Of a DNA stretch of 46,410 nucleotides, positions 25,243 to 34,610 are shown piece by piece. A model generated the notes under the pieces. The model ran no database searches, was not told the origin of the DNA, and saw nothing but the letters and a program-made list of their open reading frames with translations. Both the position numbers and the translations under genes were made by a program. Origin of the DNA: Planctomyces sp. SH-PL62 (GTDB taxonomy: Bacteria; Planctomycetota; Planctomycetia; Planctomycetales; Planctomycetaceae); assembly GCA_945905295.1 (NCBI GenBank), contig CAMDPX010000027.1:1-46410 (forward strand). The letters run 5' to 3'. Each line of letters begins with the position of its first letter. Position 1 is the first letter of the stretch.

Positions 25243-26349
25243 ATGCCGAACGAACCCCCGAAGCCGGTCACAGTCATTACAACCGAACGGCAGATCTCGT
25301 CGATCCGCTTCAGTCCCGACGGAAAACTTCTGTTCGCCGCTGGCCGCGACGGGAAGATCCACCGCTGGGATTTGAGCCAGCCGCAAATGCCAGTTGAGGA
25401 AGCTGCTGACGCGAAAAAGAAAAACACCAAGCCGCCGGAGCCGGTGTTTTCTGAGTTGCCGTCGCTGAGTGGTCATGACGGCTGGGTTTCACAGATCGCG
25501 TTACACCCGAAAAACCAACAACTGTTTTCTTCCGACACTTGGGGCCGGTTGATCGGCTGGTCCTATGCCGACGAGACGCCGAAACCGCTTTGGAATGTGC
25601 CGGCCGCGCACGACGGCTGGATTCGTCAGATTACGCTCAGTGCCGATGGCGAGCGACTCGCGACGTGTGGACTCGATAAGACGATTCGACTCTGGTCCAC
25701 CGCCGACGGTAAGAAACTGCAAGAGATCGTGGGGCAGGGCGAGGACGTCTACTCGCTCGCCTTTCATCCGGACGGCAAATCGTTGGTTGCCGGGGATCTC
25801 AAAGGAATCATCAAGCAATGGGACTTCGCCGAAGGCAAAGCAGTGCGCGAGTTCGATGCGAAGATCCTTTACATGCTGTCGTTCATTCAAGACGTTGGCG
25901 GCGTACGCGTTTTGGCGTTTGATGCCGAGGGCAAGACGCTAGCCGTTGCCGGAGCGAAACCCGCTGGCGGCGGATTCGTTGAAGCATCGCCGCATGTGAA
26001 GTTCTTCAATTGGGCTGACGGCGCTGAGATTCAAACGCTGGCGGTTGGCGAGAAGACCGAAGGCTTCGTTCACGAACTCGCGTTTCATCCCGATGGCTAT
26101 TGGGTTGGCGTTTGCAGCGGCCAACCGGGGCGAGGCCGATACTTCTTTCATCGTACTGGCGAAGCGCAGCCGTTCTTCACCGGCGACAAGCAGATGCCGA
26201 ATTGCCATTCGGTCGCGCTGCATCCCAGCGGTGAACGCCTCGCGGTGATCTCCAACGCCGGCACTTCTGGCCAGATGAAATCGAAGGCTCGCGAGGGGAT
26301 CTATCCCGGTAATCACTCGCCGATCCACATCTTCGATCTGCCGCGATAG
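25243..26349 (+). CDS. WD40-repeat protein
   Basis: This 368-residue protein has about seven WD40 blades, for example ISSIRFSPDGKLLFAAGRDG, IRQITLSADGERLATCGLDK, VYSLAFHPDGKSLVAGDL and CHSVALHPSGERLAVIS. No signal peptide is evident from the ATG at 25243, which is preferred because the upstream in-frame extension is encoded by the palindromic repeat. A WD40 gene beside DUF1549/1553 and DUF1501 genes is a frequent planctomycete arrangement. The role is unknown but probably a protein-interaction platform for that set. Confidence 0.85.
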   Translation: MPNEPPKPVTVITTERQISSIRFSPDGKLLFAAGRDGKIHRWDLSQPQMPVEEAADAKKKNTKPPEPVFSELPSLSGHDGWVSQIALHPKNQQLFSSDTWGRLIGWSYADETPKPLWNVPAAHDGWIRQITLSADGERLATCGLDKTIRLWSTADGKKLQEIVGQGEDVYSLAFHPDGKSLVAGDLKGIIKQWDFAEGKAVREFDAKILYMLSFIQDVGGVRVLAFDAEGKTLAVAGAKPAGGGFVEASPHVKFFNWADGAEIQTLAVGEKTEGFVHELAFHPDGYWVGVCSGQPGRGRYFFHRTGEAQPFFTGDKQMPNCHSVALHPSGERLAVISNAGTSGQMKSKAREGIYPGNHSPIHIFDLPR

Positions 26350-26354
26350 AACCC

Positions 26355-26498
26355 ACGCCTCCGGGCTTGTCCCGGAGGTTCCCGCGCTCTGAAGCTACGG
26401 CGAGGAACCGGAGAAAGACGCCCCAATCGAAGCATTGCAGAGCATTCGTGGCCCGTAGCTGCAGAGCGCGGGAACCTCCCCCGCAAGGGGGGAGGCGT
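26355..26498. repeat. Large imperfect palindrome between WD40 and sppA genes
   Basis: Arms of about 46 bases, 26355-26400 and 26453-26498, pair around the shared core GAGGTTCCCGCGCTCT, each arm containing its own small hairpin (CCTCCGGG/CCCGGAGG; CCTCCCCC/GGGGGGAGG). The convergent genes meet here, so it can end both transcripts. No copy elsewhere in the window. Confidence 0.85.
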
Positions 26499-26508
26499 TG
26501 TTTCCAGA

Positions 26509-27573
26509 TCAACGAGACTCGACGGCCGATTGCCATAACGGGACGAGTGCCGGCGTGGAACCAAAGAAGTACATGGCTCGCGGGGACGACATCTCCAGCA
26601 GCTTGCGGAATTGCGTTTCGGGGTCGCGAGCTTGCGCCGATCCGAGCAACAGGTCCATGAGCGAGACGGGAAAGCTGAATTCGACGACGCGAACTTTGCT
26701 GAGTTCCAACTTGGTCTTCAGGGCTTCGAGCGCGGCTTCTTCGTCACCGATCTCGTCGATCAGGCCGTTGGCCTTGGCCTGGTCGGCGGTGAAGATCTGG
26801 CCGGTGGCGAGTTCTTTGACTTTCGCTTGATCGAGGTCTTTGCGGTTTTCATCAATGATCGTGATGAAGCGTTGAAAGCTCTCATCGAGGATCGTGCCCC
26901 ACAACGCGCGATCGCGATCGCTCAACGCGCGCAGCGGATCGAGCGAGTCTTTGAATTCACCCGTCTTCAGCGAGTCGGTCTTCAAGCCGACTTTCCCGGC
27001 GAGTTCGCTGGCGTCGTAGCGGGGAATGATGACACCGATCGAGCCGGTCCAGGTGGTTGGCTCGGCAAAGATTTTTCCCTCTTCGCCGCAGCCCATCGCG
27101 ATGTACACGCCGCCGGACGCCGCGATGCGTTTCATCGAAACGTAAATCGGTTTCGTTTTCCGCAGGTCCACCAGCTTGCGGTAAATCTGGTCGCTGTCGG
27201 CGACCAGGCCGCCGGGACTGTCGATGACCAGCAACACACCTTTGATGTTCTTGTCCTCTTTGACGTGCTTGATCGCCTTGAGGAAGTGCCCGGTGAACGG
27301 CGGCATGATTGTGCCGCTGACATCGAGGACGGCGATCTTGTCGGCAGCCGTCTTGTCGCCGGAGTGATACTTCTCGGTCGGGCCGTCGCCGTTTTGGAAG
27401 TACGCGCGGTACTCGGAGTTCAACCGGGCGGAATACATCAGCGAGAAGATCAACGCGACCATCAGCAGTCGCACGAACCAGCGAGTCGCCCAGAACGGTC
27501 CCGGCGAATATTGCTGAATGATGATCGGCGGGGGTGAAGTCGTTTGAGTGACGAACGGCGGAACAGCGGACAT
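26509..27573 (-). CDS. sppA: SppA-like signal peptide peptidase (S49 family)
   Basis: This 354-residue membrane protease has one N-terminal helix (VRLLMVALIFSLMYSA). The S49/ClpP-like domain contains LLVIDSPGGLVADSDQIYRKL, the nucleophile Ser153 in AASGGVYIAMG, TWTGSIGVI and the likely general-base Lys203 in SLKTGEFKDS. The Ser-Lys spacing matches short bacterial SppA forms. It would degrade cleaved signal peptides or membrane protein fragments. The ATG at 27573 has GGAG 8 bases upstream; the longer frame extends into a palindromic repeat and is rejected. Confidence 0.9.
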   Translation of the reverse strand: MSAVPPFVTQTTSPPPIIIQQYSPGPFWATRWFVRLLMVALIFSLMYSARLNSEYRAYFQNGDGPTEKYHSGDKTAADKIAVLDVSGTIMPPFTGHFLKAIKHVKEDKNIKGVLLVIDSPGGLVADSDQIYRKLVDLRKTKPIYVSMKRIAASGGVYIAMGCGEEGKIFAEPTTWTGSIGVIIPRYDASELAGKVGLKTDSLKTGEFKDSLDPLRALSDRDRALWGTILDESFQRFITIIDENRKDLDQAKVKELATGQIFTADQAKANGLIDEIGDEEAALEALKTKLELSKVRVVEFSFPVSLMDLLLGSAQARDPETQFRKLLEMSSPRAMYFFGSTPALVPLWQSAVESR

Positions 27574-27612
27574 AAGGAGAACTCCAAAATTGTTTCCACT
27601 CGCTCCAAGAAA

Positions 27613-27692
27613 AGGCGAGCGGGGCGGCGTCAGCCCCCCGGTTTTCAACGGCCAGCGTGATCACCGGGGGGCTGACGCCGCCCCGCTCGCCT
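27613..27692. repeat. Palindromic repeat related to family B, upstream of sppA
   Basis: Arms 27613-27641 and 27664-27692 are perfect 29-bp reverse complements (AGGCGAGCGGGGCGGCGTCA at the left end). The core GGCGTCAGCCCCCCGG resembles family B. The rest of the 378-bp divergent gap (27693-27951) holds no recognised element. Confidence 0.92.
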
Positions 27693-27951
27693 GATTGGGT
27701 TGAGGAAAGTTGAGAACGGAAGCCTGGCAAACTTTTCCGGCGGCTCCGACTGTACCAGCGAGAGGGTCGGAATCATTCGCAAGTCCGGCACAGTCGTCAT
27801 AGGCCGAGCATGTCGGGGTCGATAGTAACTGGCGAAAGACCGGTTGTCGGAACGGGACGGATTATTGGATGGCAGACGGACCCCTGCAATCCCCGCCGCG
27901 CTCGACACCACACAACGAGAATGGCCCAACAGGGACGCAGGAGCCTCGGCA

Positions 27952-29556
27952 ATGAACAAGACACATGGTTTGGTCGCCTCGGCATGGATGCTCGGCAGCG
28001 GCCTGCTGCTGAATGTGAGTCTGACGGCTCAAGCGCAAGACAACGACGCCGCGCCGGAGGAGTACTTCTCCCCGCAACGGACGACAGTCGCTCCGAGCAA
28101 GAAGGCTCCGGGGTTGTTGCCCTCCATGATCCGCAATGCCGACACCTCGAAGGCGGGAAGCGTTGTTCGCCCGATTGGTCCCGCGAACAACTCGCTCAAC
28201 GCGGGGCGCAAGATCAACAGCATCGTTCCCCTGCCCACGCGACCGGCGAACCGCTCGACGGTGATGTCGGCGGCTGGTCAGCAGAACGGCGTGGCGATTC
28301 AAACGGTCAATGGGCAAAGCGACGCGGCTCCCTCGCCGATCCAGAAGCAGCTCGAAGATCTATATCGCAAAGACGGCCGGCCGATGCCGCAGATGAATTT
28401 CCAGCAGACACCGGTCCCGGCGAATGGCCAAGTGCCGGACGCTGAGGGCAATCTTCGTCCGAACGCAGTCGCTCCGTCGAATGTGGTGCCGCCCAAGCCG
28501 CGCACTTTCCTCGACAAGATCAATCCGTTTAGCCGAAATCGAACCGCTCCGGCCGCGCTGCCGCAGCATCCGGCGAATCCGATTCCGAACAATGCGGTTC
28601 GAACACCGCAGCGACCGTCGAGTTCCGCTCCGATTGCGAACGGAGTCAATCCCGCCGGTGCGAATCAGAATCCCGCGAATCGTTTCAACAACACCGCTGC
28701 ACGTGCGCTGCCGATTCCTCAGCCTGCTCAACCGGCTCAATCCGGCAGTCAGTTGTCTGACACGCTGCCGCCAGTTCCGGGTGATCCGGGATATCAAGGT
28801 TCCGCCGCGAAGATCGGCGGCGAAGCAATTGCGGTTCCACCAGCTCCGGCTTCGGTCGAAGACGCCTTAGAGAGCGCCTTCAACGAAAAACTCACTGAGA
28901 AAGCCGCCGAGGAAGTCGAAGAGGTTGCAGCCCCGACGGGCGAAGCTCAGCCCACTGAGAACGACAACCCTTTCAGTGGCCTGTCGCTCGATGAAGAGTT
29001 CGGTCCCGGGTCCAAGCCCGCCGCCAAACCGACCGAGCCAGCCACCACGAAATCCGAAACGTCTGCCACTGACGAACCAGTCGCGGAAGAGAAGAGCATC
29101 GAACTGCCGATCGAAGACGAGATCCCGTTGCCTCCCGAAGCGTCAAAAGCGGAACCAGCCAAAGAAGAGATCAAAGAACCGGCCAATGAAGAGGTCAACA
29201 ACAAGATGAAGTTGATCGCCGAACGTGGCGAACTGCGCGGCCTGAAAGGCTTCTGCCCGGTCACGCTGCGAGACGAACGCGATCTGAAGAACGCGCTGCC
29301 GGAACATCACTCAACGTTCAAAGGCCGCACGTACTACTTCAGCAGTGCCGATGCGAAGGCCACGTTTGACGAACATCCGCAGCAATACGCTCCGACCTCC
29401 GGAGGCCAAGACGTGGTGTTGCTGAAGGAGAAGGTCACGAAGGAAGGTTCACTGGATCATGCCGTGTGGTTCAAAGACCGGCTGTACCTCTTCACCAGTC
29501 AGAAGACGCTTGAGCAATTCGTCGCGACTCCCAAAGAGTTCGCCATTAGCGAGTAA
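27952..29556 (+). CDS. Exported Pro-rich protein with C-terminal YHS-like region
   Basis: This 534-residue protein starts with a signal peptide (MNKTHGLVASAWMLGSGLLL) and continues with about 390 residues of low-complexity Pro/Asn/Ala/Glu-rich sequence. The C-terminal part (about 425-480) has a YHS-like pattern: GFCPVTLRDERDL...FKGRTYYFSSADAKATFDEHPQQYAP. A weaker second copy (VWFKDRLYLFTSQKTLEQF) follows. YHS domains are small Cys-based metal-binding modules, but only one Cys remains here, so metal binding is doubtful. The ATG at 27952 has GGAG upstream. A textbook terminator follows. Confidence 0.75.
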   Translation: MNKTHGLVASAWMLGSGLLLNVSLTAQAQDNDAAPEEYFSPQRTTVAPSKKAPGLLPSMIRNADTSKAGSVVRPIGPANNSLNAGRKINSIVPLPTRPANRSTVMSAAGQQNGVAIQTVNGQSDAAPSPIQKQLEDLYRKDGRPMPQMNFQQTPVPANGQVPDAEGNLRPNAVAPSNVVPPKPRTFLDKINPFSRNRTAPAALPQHPANPIPNNAVRTPQRPSSSAPIANGVNPAGANQNPANRFNNTAARALPIPQPAQPAQSGSQLSDTLPPVPGDPGYQGSAAKIGGEAIAVPPAPASVEDALESAFNEKLTEKAAEEVEEVAAPTGEAQPTENDNPFSGLSLDEEFGPGSKPAAKPTEPATTKSETSATDEPVAEEKSIELPIEDEIPLPPEASKAEPAKEEIKEPANEEVNNKMKLIAERGELRGLKGFCPVTLRDERDLKNALPEHHSTFKGRTYYFSSADAKATFDEHPQQYAPTSGGQDVVLLKEKVTKEGSLDHAVWFKDRLYLFTSQKTLEQFVATPKEFAISE

Positions 29557-29587
29557 GCCCCCCAGCGCCTTTTGACTGACACGATAG

Positions 29588-29617
29588 CCCCGGTTGCGAA
29601 AGCAACCGGGGTTTTTT
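29588..29617 (+). terminator. Intrinsic terminator after the YHS-like gene
   Basis: A perfect 10-bp stem CCCCGGTTGC/GCAACCGGGG with a GAAA tetraloop is followed directly by six T. It lies 31 bp past the stop. This is the clearest Rho-independent terminator in the window. Confidence 0.92.
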
Positions 29618-29627
29618 CGTTGGCTTT

Positions 29628-29681
29628 GTAGCCGCGTTTCGCCAGAACGCGGGACGCCCGCACTCTGGCGAGTGCGGCTAC
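29628..29681. repeat. Palindromic repeat, family C variant
   Basis: GTAGCCGCGTTTCGCCAGA... pairs imperfectly with ...CTCTGGCGAGTGCGGCTAC. It shares GTAGCC/GGCTAC ends and the CGCCAGAACGCGGG interior with the unit at 34676-34743. It lies between the YHS-gene terminator and the opposing permease 3' end. Confidence 0.8.
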
Positions 29682-29695
29682 GTTTTGACGGTCAT

Positions 29696-32600
29696 TTAGA
29701 ACGACGGCTTCAACGAGAACTTCGCACCGGAGTAAGCGAAGGGTTCTGTGATCGCTTGCCCGTAGCGGATTCCGTTGGCGAAGACCGACACCCACTTCAC
29801 GCGATCGGTCGGCGGTAAAACTTGGTTGGGGTTGTGTTCCTTGCCCTGCAAGCGATCCCAAAAACCCGTCGTCACCGGTTCTGACCGAGCCGCCATCAAG
29901 CCGGGTGACGAAAGGAGCGGTGTGTTCGGAGCAACAAGGGCTCCGTCACTTCCGACCGTCAACGGAAATCCTTGAGGGCGATACTCGAACGCCAACCCGC
30001 TGGACGGATCGGACGGCAGGCGATCCAGATACGGACCCACCAGCTCCCCCAAGCGATCCGGGAGCCGATCATGCTTGAGACGATGCGCTTGCAGCGCGAG
30101 TATCAGCCAGAGTCCGCGACGATGAGTTTCCAGCTCGGCCAACGTGGGAAAAAAGTCGTGCGACAACGCTTGCGGATCCCAACCGTTGCCGAGCCGAACT
30201 TCCGTTGTTTGTCCCCAGCGTTCGCCGCGCGACGGCGAGTCCCAGGGATTGGCGAGGTGACCTGTATCCGAATTTTGCAGCAGACGGTCGTAGGGCAAGT
30301 TGAATTGACGAGGTTGCCACGAAGTGTGGCGTGTCAGCCCGCGACGCACGTTGGTGTCCGCTTCCAGCGCCAACACTTTCAACAATCGCTCTCCGCGTGA
30401 CTTTTCCCAACGTACCAAGCGATACGGGCTGGGCATCCAACGATGCAACGTTGGTCCGTTGCGCCAAAGCTCATCATGAATTGCCTGTGATTCCGCAAAT
30501 TCAAATCGCAGCACCTCAAACGGATCGACTGCGAAGCTCCCTTCGGCGCGAACTAGTTGAGCAATCGGATGCTGGCCATTGTCCGAGCGTCCCAGCGCCG
30601 CCAGCAACGACGCTTCGGTTTGATCGGGACTCAACGCCCATTCGCGCAGCACATGTAATGCAGCGATTTGGACATCAACTCCCCGATGCCAGCGATACCG
30701 GCTACCGCAATAACGACTGAGCTGTTGGCCAAAGCGATACAACGCCAGTCCTCGCTGCAACGCTTCCTCCAACCGATGATTCGCCAACGATTCAAAGGCG
30801 GACATTTTCAGCAGCAAGGCCACACGGCCGAAAGGTTCGTTCTTCCGTTCGTTCCACGGCTCCCAAGATTTCGGTATCGAGCAGTCGGGACGATTCGCGA
30901 GCTGCATCGCCTCTTCCACAATCGCGGCGTTGGCCGTCAACCAGTCGCGTTCTATGAAGCCGCGCCAATTCGTTTCTTTGATGCGATTGAGGTCCGCATC
31001 ATTAACCGGAAAAACGCCCTCATCGATCTGTTGCTTCAGAGCCAGCGGAGGCTCCGACGTAAGAACTTGAACTCCGTCGAGCGATATCGCTTGCTTCACA
31101 TGCCGACCGTACGGATCCTCCAACCGCGTCGCCAGCCGCAACCACTCCTCACCGGTTTGTTGAGCCTCCACCGACGGCGGCCCCGGCGGTTCCCACGGCA
31201 ACTCCACGAGCGGCACTTCGTAGACGCGATACGTTGCCATGCCGGCAAACGCCACGAGCATCGGCGCCAGCGCCGTCGTGACGAGTCGCAACCAACGCCG
31301 CCAGCCCGATCGCTCTTCCAGCCAATCGCTCATGCGTCCCCAACTCGCGGCGAGCAATCCGAGCAACACCGGACAGACACCGATCAACAAGGGAACTCGC
31401 CAAATTGAAATCACACACCACCAGCCGACCGCCACCCCCATCGCAAGCACACCCACCAGCATCGACGTCACCGCGCGAGGGATCAGCAATGATGCCAACT
31501 GCCCGACCGCAAAGCTCAGCCAGACCATGACCAAGCCGCGGCCCATCGCCAGCAACAGCAGTGACACCAACGGCCATTCGCCCACCACTTCAGAGAACTG
31601 ATAATTCTCCGTCGGCACCGTCTGAGTTGCTTGAGCGGCACAATAAAGAAGACGATATCGCCAATCGGGATTATCCATCGCGAACCAGTTATCCCCGCTC
31701 TCAAAGAACGTCGCTTTGATGGCTTTGTCGACGCCACTCGCGGTGAATTGTTCGTGCTTGATCGCCCCTTCGGAAATCATCGCCGCGAAGCACAGCAGCA
31801 ACGCCACCGCCAACAAGGCGAAGTTCAACCATACGGCGTGCTTCACCAGCCACATTGCGGTCGGTGATGCTCCCTGAGCCGCGAAGAACCGGAACCGTTG
31901 CTCACGCTGATGACCGTGAAACGACCAGACTCCCAGCGCGAATCCCACGAACGACATCGTCAGCGGCAGAGTCCCCAAGACCAGCCGCATGTCCGTCTGC
32001 GAACGCGCGGTCATGATGAGCGTCAACAGCGTCAGGCTTCCCGCCATGACCAGTCCCAAGCTGACCCACCACGCCGATCGCCACTCCAACCACAGCAACC
32101 GCCGTACCTCGCGACGCCACGCTGGCAACCATTCGTCCGGCCGACACAAGCCAACTCGTCGCAGCATCGCAGTCGTAAATCCGACGGCACCGGTGCGGCT
32201 GCCAATGTCGGATCGCAATGACTCGGGCGTCAGGCTCATCGTTTCGCCTGCCGACCCTGTCGCACACAACCGACGCACACGCCGCGCGAACACGACAACC
32301 CACTCGATCAATCGCGGCCAGCGATCTTCATCCCATCTCTGCACGAACCACACGCTCGCCAACAGCGGCAACAAGCTCGGAAGAATTCCGAGATGCAGCA
32401 GGCACTCAACCGTGCAACGTTCAGCCGGCTGTTTGGGAGAAAGACTCAACAGCCACTCCACGCCCCACTGAGTCAACAGCGTTGCCAAAACAGACACCAT
32501 CAAGCACGGCAACACACGTCGCAACAGCAGCGAAAACAACATCCCCCACGAAAGCAAACAGAAGCCCCAAAAGATCGACTGGCCGTGCATCTGACCGACA

Positions 32601-33031
32601 ACCCCGTCGGCCTGTCGAAAGCCTGATAGCTCCGTGATCACATACGGATTGTGAGCCCACATCCGCTCATCAATGCCGCTCCCCACGATCGCCACCGGAA
32701 ACACGATGACAAACATGGTGACGGTCCCCAGCACAATCGCCGTCAACTTCACGCACCACAACGCCAGTGGCGGCCCGGCCAGCCGGCAGAGCAATTGATC
32801 GGTCCCCTCTTCACGCTCCCCCGCAAACGCCATCGCCGCGCACGCCAGCGAGAACACCACCGGCAACCAAAACGCCGCGCCGAAGAGCAACACCACTCGA
32901 TCGCCATGACGGTTATCGATCAGCGCCGACCCCAACTGCACGGCGAGCGTCATCACCAACAACGAAACCCACAACGCTCGCAACGAGCGGAGTTCTTTCC
33001 AAGCCAACCGGTGCAGCAGTTTCGTGTTCAT
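29696..33031 (-). CDS. Very large ABC-2-type permease with extra C-terminal domain
   Basis: This 1111-residue protein contains two membrane modules, each beginning with an ABC-2-like amphipathic entry: KLLHRLAWKELRSLRALW near residue 4 and EVRRLLWLEWRSAWWVSLGL near 308. Each has about six helices. After about residue 690 comes a soluble domain of some 420 residues that includes LALQAHRLKHDRLPDRLGELV, a pattern seen in planctomycete proteins of unknown role. The ATG at 33031 begins at the first module; the open extension upstream is repeat sequence. It would pair with the ATPase at 33.1 kb and the GntR regulator as one exporter locus. The substrate is unknown. Confidence 0.78.
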   Translation of the reverse strand: MNTKLLHRLAWKELRSLRALWVSLLVMTLAVQLGSALIDNRHGDRVVLLFGAAFWLPVVFSLACAAMAFAGEREEGTDQLLCRLAGPPLALWCVKLTAIVLGTVTMFVIVFPVAIVGSGIDERMWAHNPYVITELSGFRQADGVVGQMHGQSIFWGFCLLSWGMLFSLLLRRVLPCLMVSVLATLLTQWGVEWLLSLSPKQPAERCTVECLLHLGILPSLLPLLASVWFVQRWDEDRWPRLIEWVVVFARRVRRLCATGSAGETMSLTPESLRSDIGSRTGAVGFTTAMLRRVGLCRPDEWLPAWRREVRRLLWLEWRSAWWVSLGLVMAGSLTLLTLIMTARSQTDMRLVLGTLPLTMSFVGFALGVWSFHGHQREQRFRFFAAQGASPTAMWLVKHAVWLNFALLAVALLLCFAAMISEGAIKHEQFTASGVDKAIKATFFESGDNWFAMDNPDWRYRLLYCAAQATQTVPTENYQFSEVVGEWPLVSLLLLAMGRGLVMVWLSFAVGQLASLLIPRAVTSMLVGVLAMGVAVGWWCVISIWRVPLLIGVCPVLLGLLAASWGRMSDWLEERSGWRRWLRLVTTALAPMLVAFAGMATYRVYEVPLVELPWEPPGPPSVEAQQTGEEWLRLATRLEDPYGRHVKQAISLDGVQVLTSEPPLALKQQIDEGVFPVNDADLNRIKETNWRGFIERDWLTANAAIVEEAMQLANRPDCSIPKSWEPWNERKNEPFGRVALLLKMSAFESLANHRLEEALQRGLALYRFGQQLSRYCGSRYRWHRGVDVQIAALHVLREWALSPDQTEASLLAALGRSDNGQHPIAQLVRAEGSFAVDPFEVLRFEFAESQAIHDELWRNGPTLHRWMPSPYRLVRWEKSRGERLLKVLALEADTNVRRGLTRHTSWQPRQFNLPYDRLLQNSDTGHLANPWDSPSRGERWGQTTEVRLGNGWDPQALSHDFFPTLAELETHRRGLWLILALQAHRLKHDRLPDRLGELVGPYLDRLPSDPSSGLAFEYRPQGFPLTVGSDGALVAPNTPLLSSPGLMAARSEPVTTGFWDRLQGKEHNPNQVLPPTDRVKWVSVFANGIRYGQAITEPFAYSGAKFSLKPSF

Positions 33032-33089
33032 GGCCAGGTTCTCTTTCGTAGGTTGGGCATTCTTGCCCGACCAACAAACCAAACTCTTT

Positions 33090-33166
33090 GCGAGCCGGAG
33101 GGCGTTAGCCCCCGGACGTTTTTCCAATCTCCAACGACGTCCGGGGGCTGACGCCCTCCGGCTCGC
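33090..33166. repeat. Palindromic repeat, family B, overlapping the ABC ATPase 3' end
   Basis: Arms 33090-33119 and 33137-33166 match at 29 of 30 positions (GCGAGCCGGAGGGCG.TAGCC). The ATPase reading frame runs through the right arm and loop and stops at TAA 33105-33107 inside the left arm, so the element encodes the protein's last 20 or so residues. Confidence 0.92.
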
Positions 33167-34100
33167 CAAGGAGTTGTTCCTCCGCCGGAGTCCAGGTGCC
33201 ACCCGCGCCCGGCACTTTGTCGGGATGCAGGTAGCCCACGAAAATCTCTTCCAGCGACGGCACACGCACATCCACGCGACCGAAGTCCGCGCGAGCTTGC
33301 AGGCTCAACAAGTCGTCGTCGCTCACTTCGCGAACAAGAGCACGCCACTGCTGGCCGATGCGCTGCTGACTGATCAACAGACCGGGCACATCCGTCGGCA
33401 GCGGAGCATTTGCCGGCAACGTCAGCGTGATCTCGCGCACCGACTGCTTCAGATCGTCGAGCTTCTCGAACACGACCAGCTTCCCTTTGCGAAGGATCGC
33501 CACGATGTCGGCGACTCGTTCGACCTCGTGAATCTGATGGCTCGACAGCAATACCGTGCGGCCCTCGGCGGCGACGTCCGACATGCTCGACAGAAAATCG
33601 CGACGCACGATCGGGTCCAGCCCGGAGGTCGGTTCATCGAGGATCAACAACTCCGGCTCATGAGCCATCGAGATCGCCAGCGACACCTTCGCCAGTTGCC
33701 CCTTCGACAGAGTCTTCAACTTCTGGGTCAGCGAGAGCTCAAACCGACGTATCAGCTTGCAGAACTGTGTGTACGTGTTCGGCTCATGAAAGCCGGCCGC
33801 GAACCACCCCGCTTCGTCGATCGTCATCCAGCCATACATCTGCGGCTTATCCGGGACGTAACCGACTCGCCGCCGAATCTCGCGTCCCTGCCGCCGGCTG
33901 CTCAGTCCGAGCACTTCCGACTCCCCTCGATCGGGATCACAAAGCCCCAACAGGATCTTCAGCGAGGTTGTCTTTCCCGCGCCGTTTTCGCCCAGCAACG
34001 CAACGACGGTCCCCGGAGGGGCCTCCAGTGAAACATCATCCAACGCGACGGTTTTCCCGAAGCGTTTCGTAACGCCATTCAAACGGAACATGGATTTCAT
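33105..34100 (-). CDS. ABC transporter ATP-binding protein with repeat-encoded C-terminus
   Basis: This 331-residue ATPase has Walker A GENGAGKTT (about 37-45), Q-loop region VGYVPDKPQMYG, signature LSKGQ, Walker B LLILDEPTSGLD and switch His in SSHQIHEVE, all intact. It resembles ATPases of YtrB/CcmA-type exporters. The ATG at 34100 follows AAGGGA by 6 bases. The family-like sequence ends near VPSLEEIFVGYL. The last 20 or so residues, starting GEPEGVSPRT, are translated from a family B palindrome, which probably replaced the original end. The gene is followed on the same strand by the permease and preceded by gntR. Confidence 0.9.
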   Translation of the reverse strand: MKSMFRLNGVTKRFGKTVALDDVSLEAPPGTVVALLGENGAGKTTSLKILLGLCDPDRGESEVLGLSSRRQGREIRRRVGYVPDKPQMYGWMTIDEAGWFAAGFHEPNTYTQFCKLIRRFELSLTQKLKTLSKGQLAKVSLAISMAHEPELLILDEPTSGLDPIVRRDFLSSMSDVAAEGRTVLLSSHQIHEVERVADIVAILRKGKLVVFEKLDDLKQSVREITLTLPANAPLPTDVPGLLISQQRIGQQWRALVREVSDDDLLSLQARADFGRVDVRVPSLEEIFVGYLHPDKVPGAGGTWTPAEEQLLGEPEGVSPRTSLEIGKTSGG

Positions 34101-34118
34101 CGCGTTCCCTTTTCCGAA

Positions 34119-34200
34119 GTAGGTCAGCCTTTCCAGGCTGACCCGATCAACGTTTGACGTGCTATTGCCAATTCAGGTCAGGCCAGAAAGCCCGACCTAC
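34119..34200. repeat. Palindromic repeat, family A, between gntR and the ABC ATPase
   Basis: Arms beginning GTAGGTCAGCCTTTCCAGG (from 34119) and ending ...CCGACCTAC (34200) flank the linker CCGATCAACGTTTGACGTG...TTGCCAATTC. The linker is shared with the copies near 3.6 and 39.2 kb. The gntR stop codon TAG (34197-34199) is part of the right arm. Confidence 0.92.
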
Positions 34201-34592
34201 TTTCGGCCGGATTTGGGTTTTGAAGCGGTCATTTCCGCATCGAACATCTCACGCAACTCCGCATCATCAAGCTGACTTTGCCGAGCCTCCAACAACACCG
34301 ACCGCAGTCGTTCGCGGATCAATGCGTCACGATCCTGCTGGCAGCGTTTCACCGCCTTCGAGCTGATCTCCAGCCCAATCCCGCGCACCATTTCCAGGAT
34401 GCCTTCAGATTGCAGTTCGCGATACGCCCGCGCGACGGTGTTCGGATTCAGAGCCAGCGTGGTCGCCAGCTCCTGCAACGACGGCACTCGCTGGCCGGGC
34501 TGCAATGCACCGCTGGCGACGGCGAATTTCACCTGCCGCAGAATCTGGTCGTAAATCGCCAACCCGTTATCCGGATCGATGGTGAAGAACAT
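34197..34592 (-). CDS. GntR-family (YtrA-like) transcriptional regulator
   Basis: This short 131-residue GntR protein has an N-terminal winged helix (IYDQILRQVKFAVASGAL, then VPSLQELATTLALNPNTVARAYRELQSEGIL). It has only a brief helical tail, the arrangement of the YtrA subfamily that controls adjacent ABC transporter genes. The ATG at 34592 has AGGAG 8 bases upstream. It is the first gene of the run gntR - ATPase - permease. The stop is supplied by the family A palindrome. Ligand unknown. Confidence 0.9.
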   Translation of the reverse strand: MFFTIDPDNGLAIYDQILRQVKFAVASGALQPGQRVPSLQELATTLALNPNTVARAYRELQSEGILEMVRGIGLEISSKAVKRCQQDRDALIRERLRSVLLEARQSQLDDAELREMFDAEMTASKPKSGRK

Positions 34593-34610
34593 GGCTAACA
34601 CTCCTAGTCT

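Noticed and set aside
33032-33271. 80-residue upstream extension of the ABC permease
   Set aside because: It is translated from the end of the ATPase gene and from a family B palindrome; the membrane module starts at the ATG at 33031.
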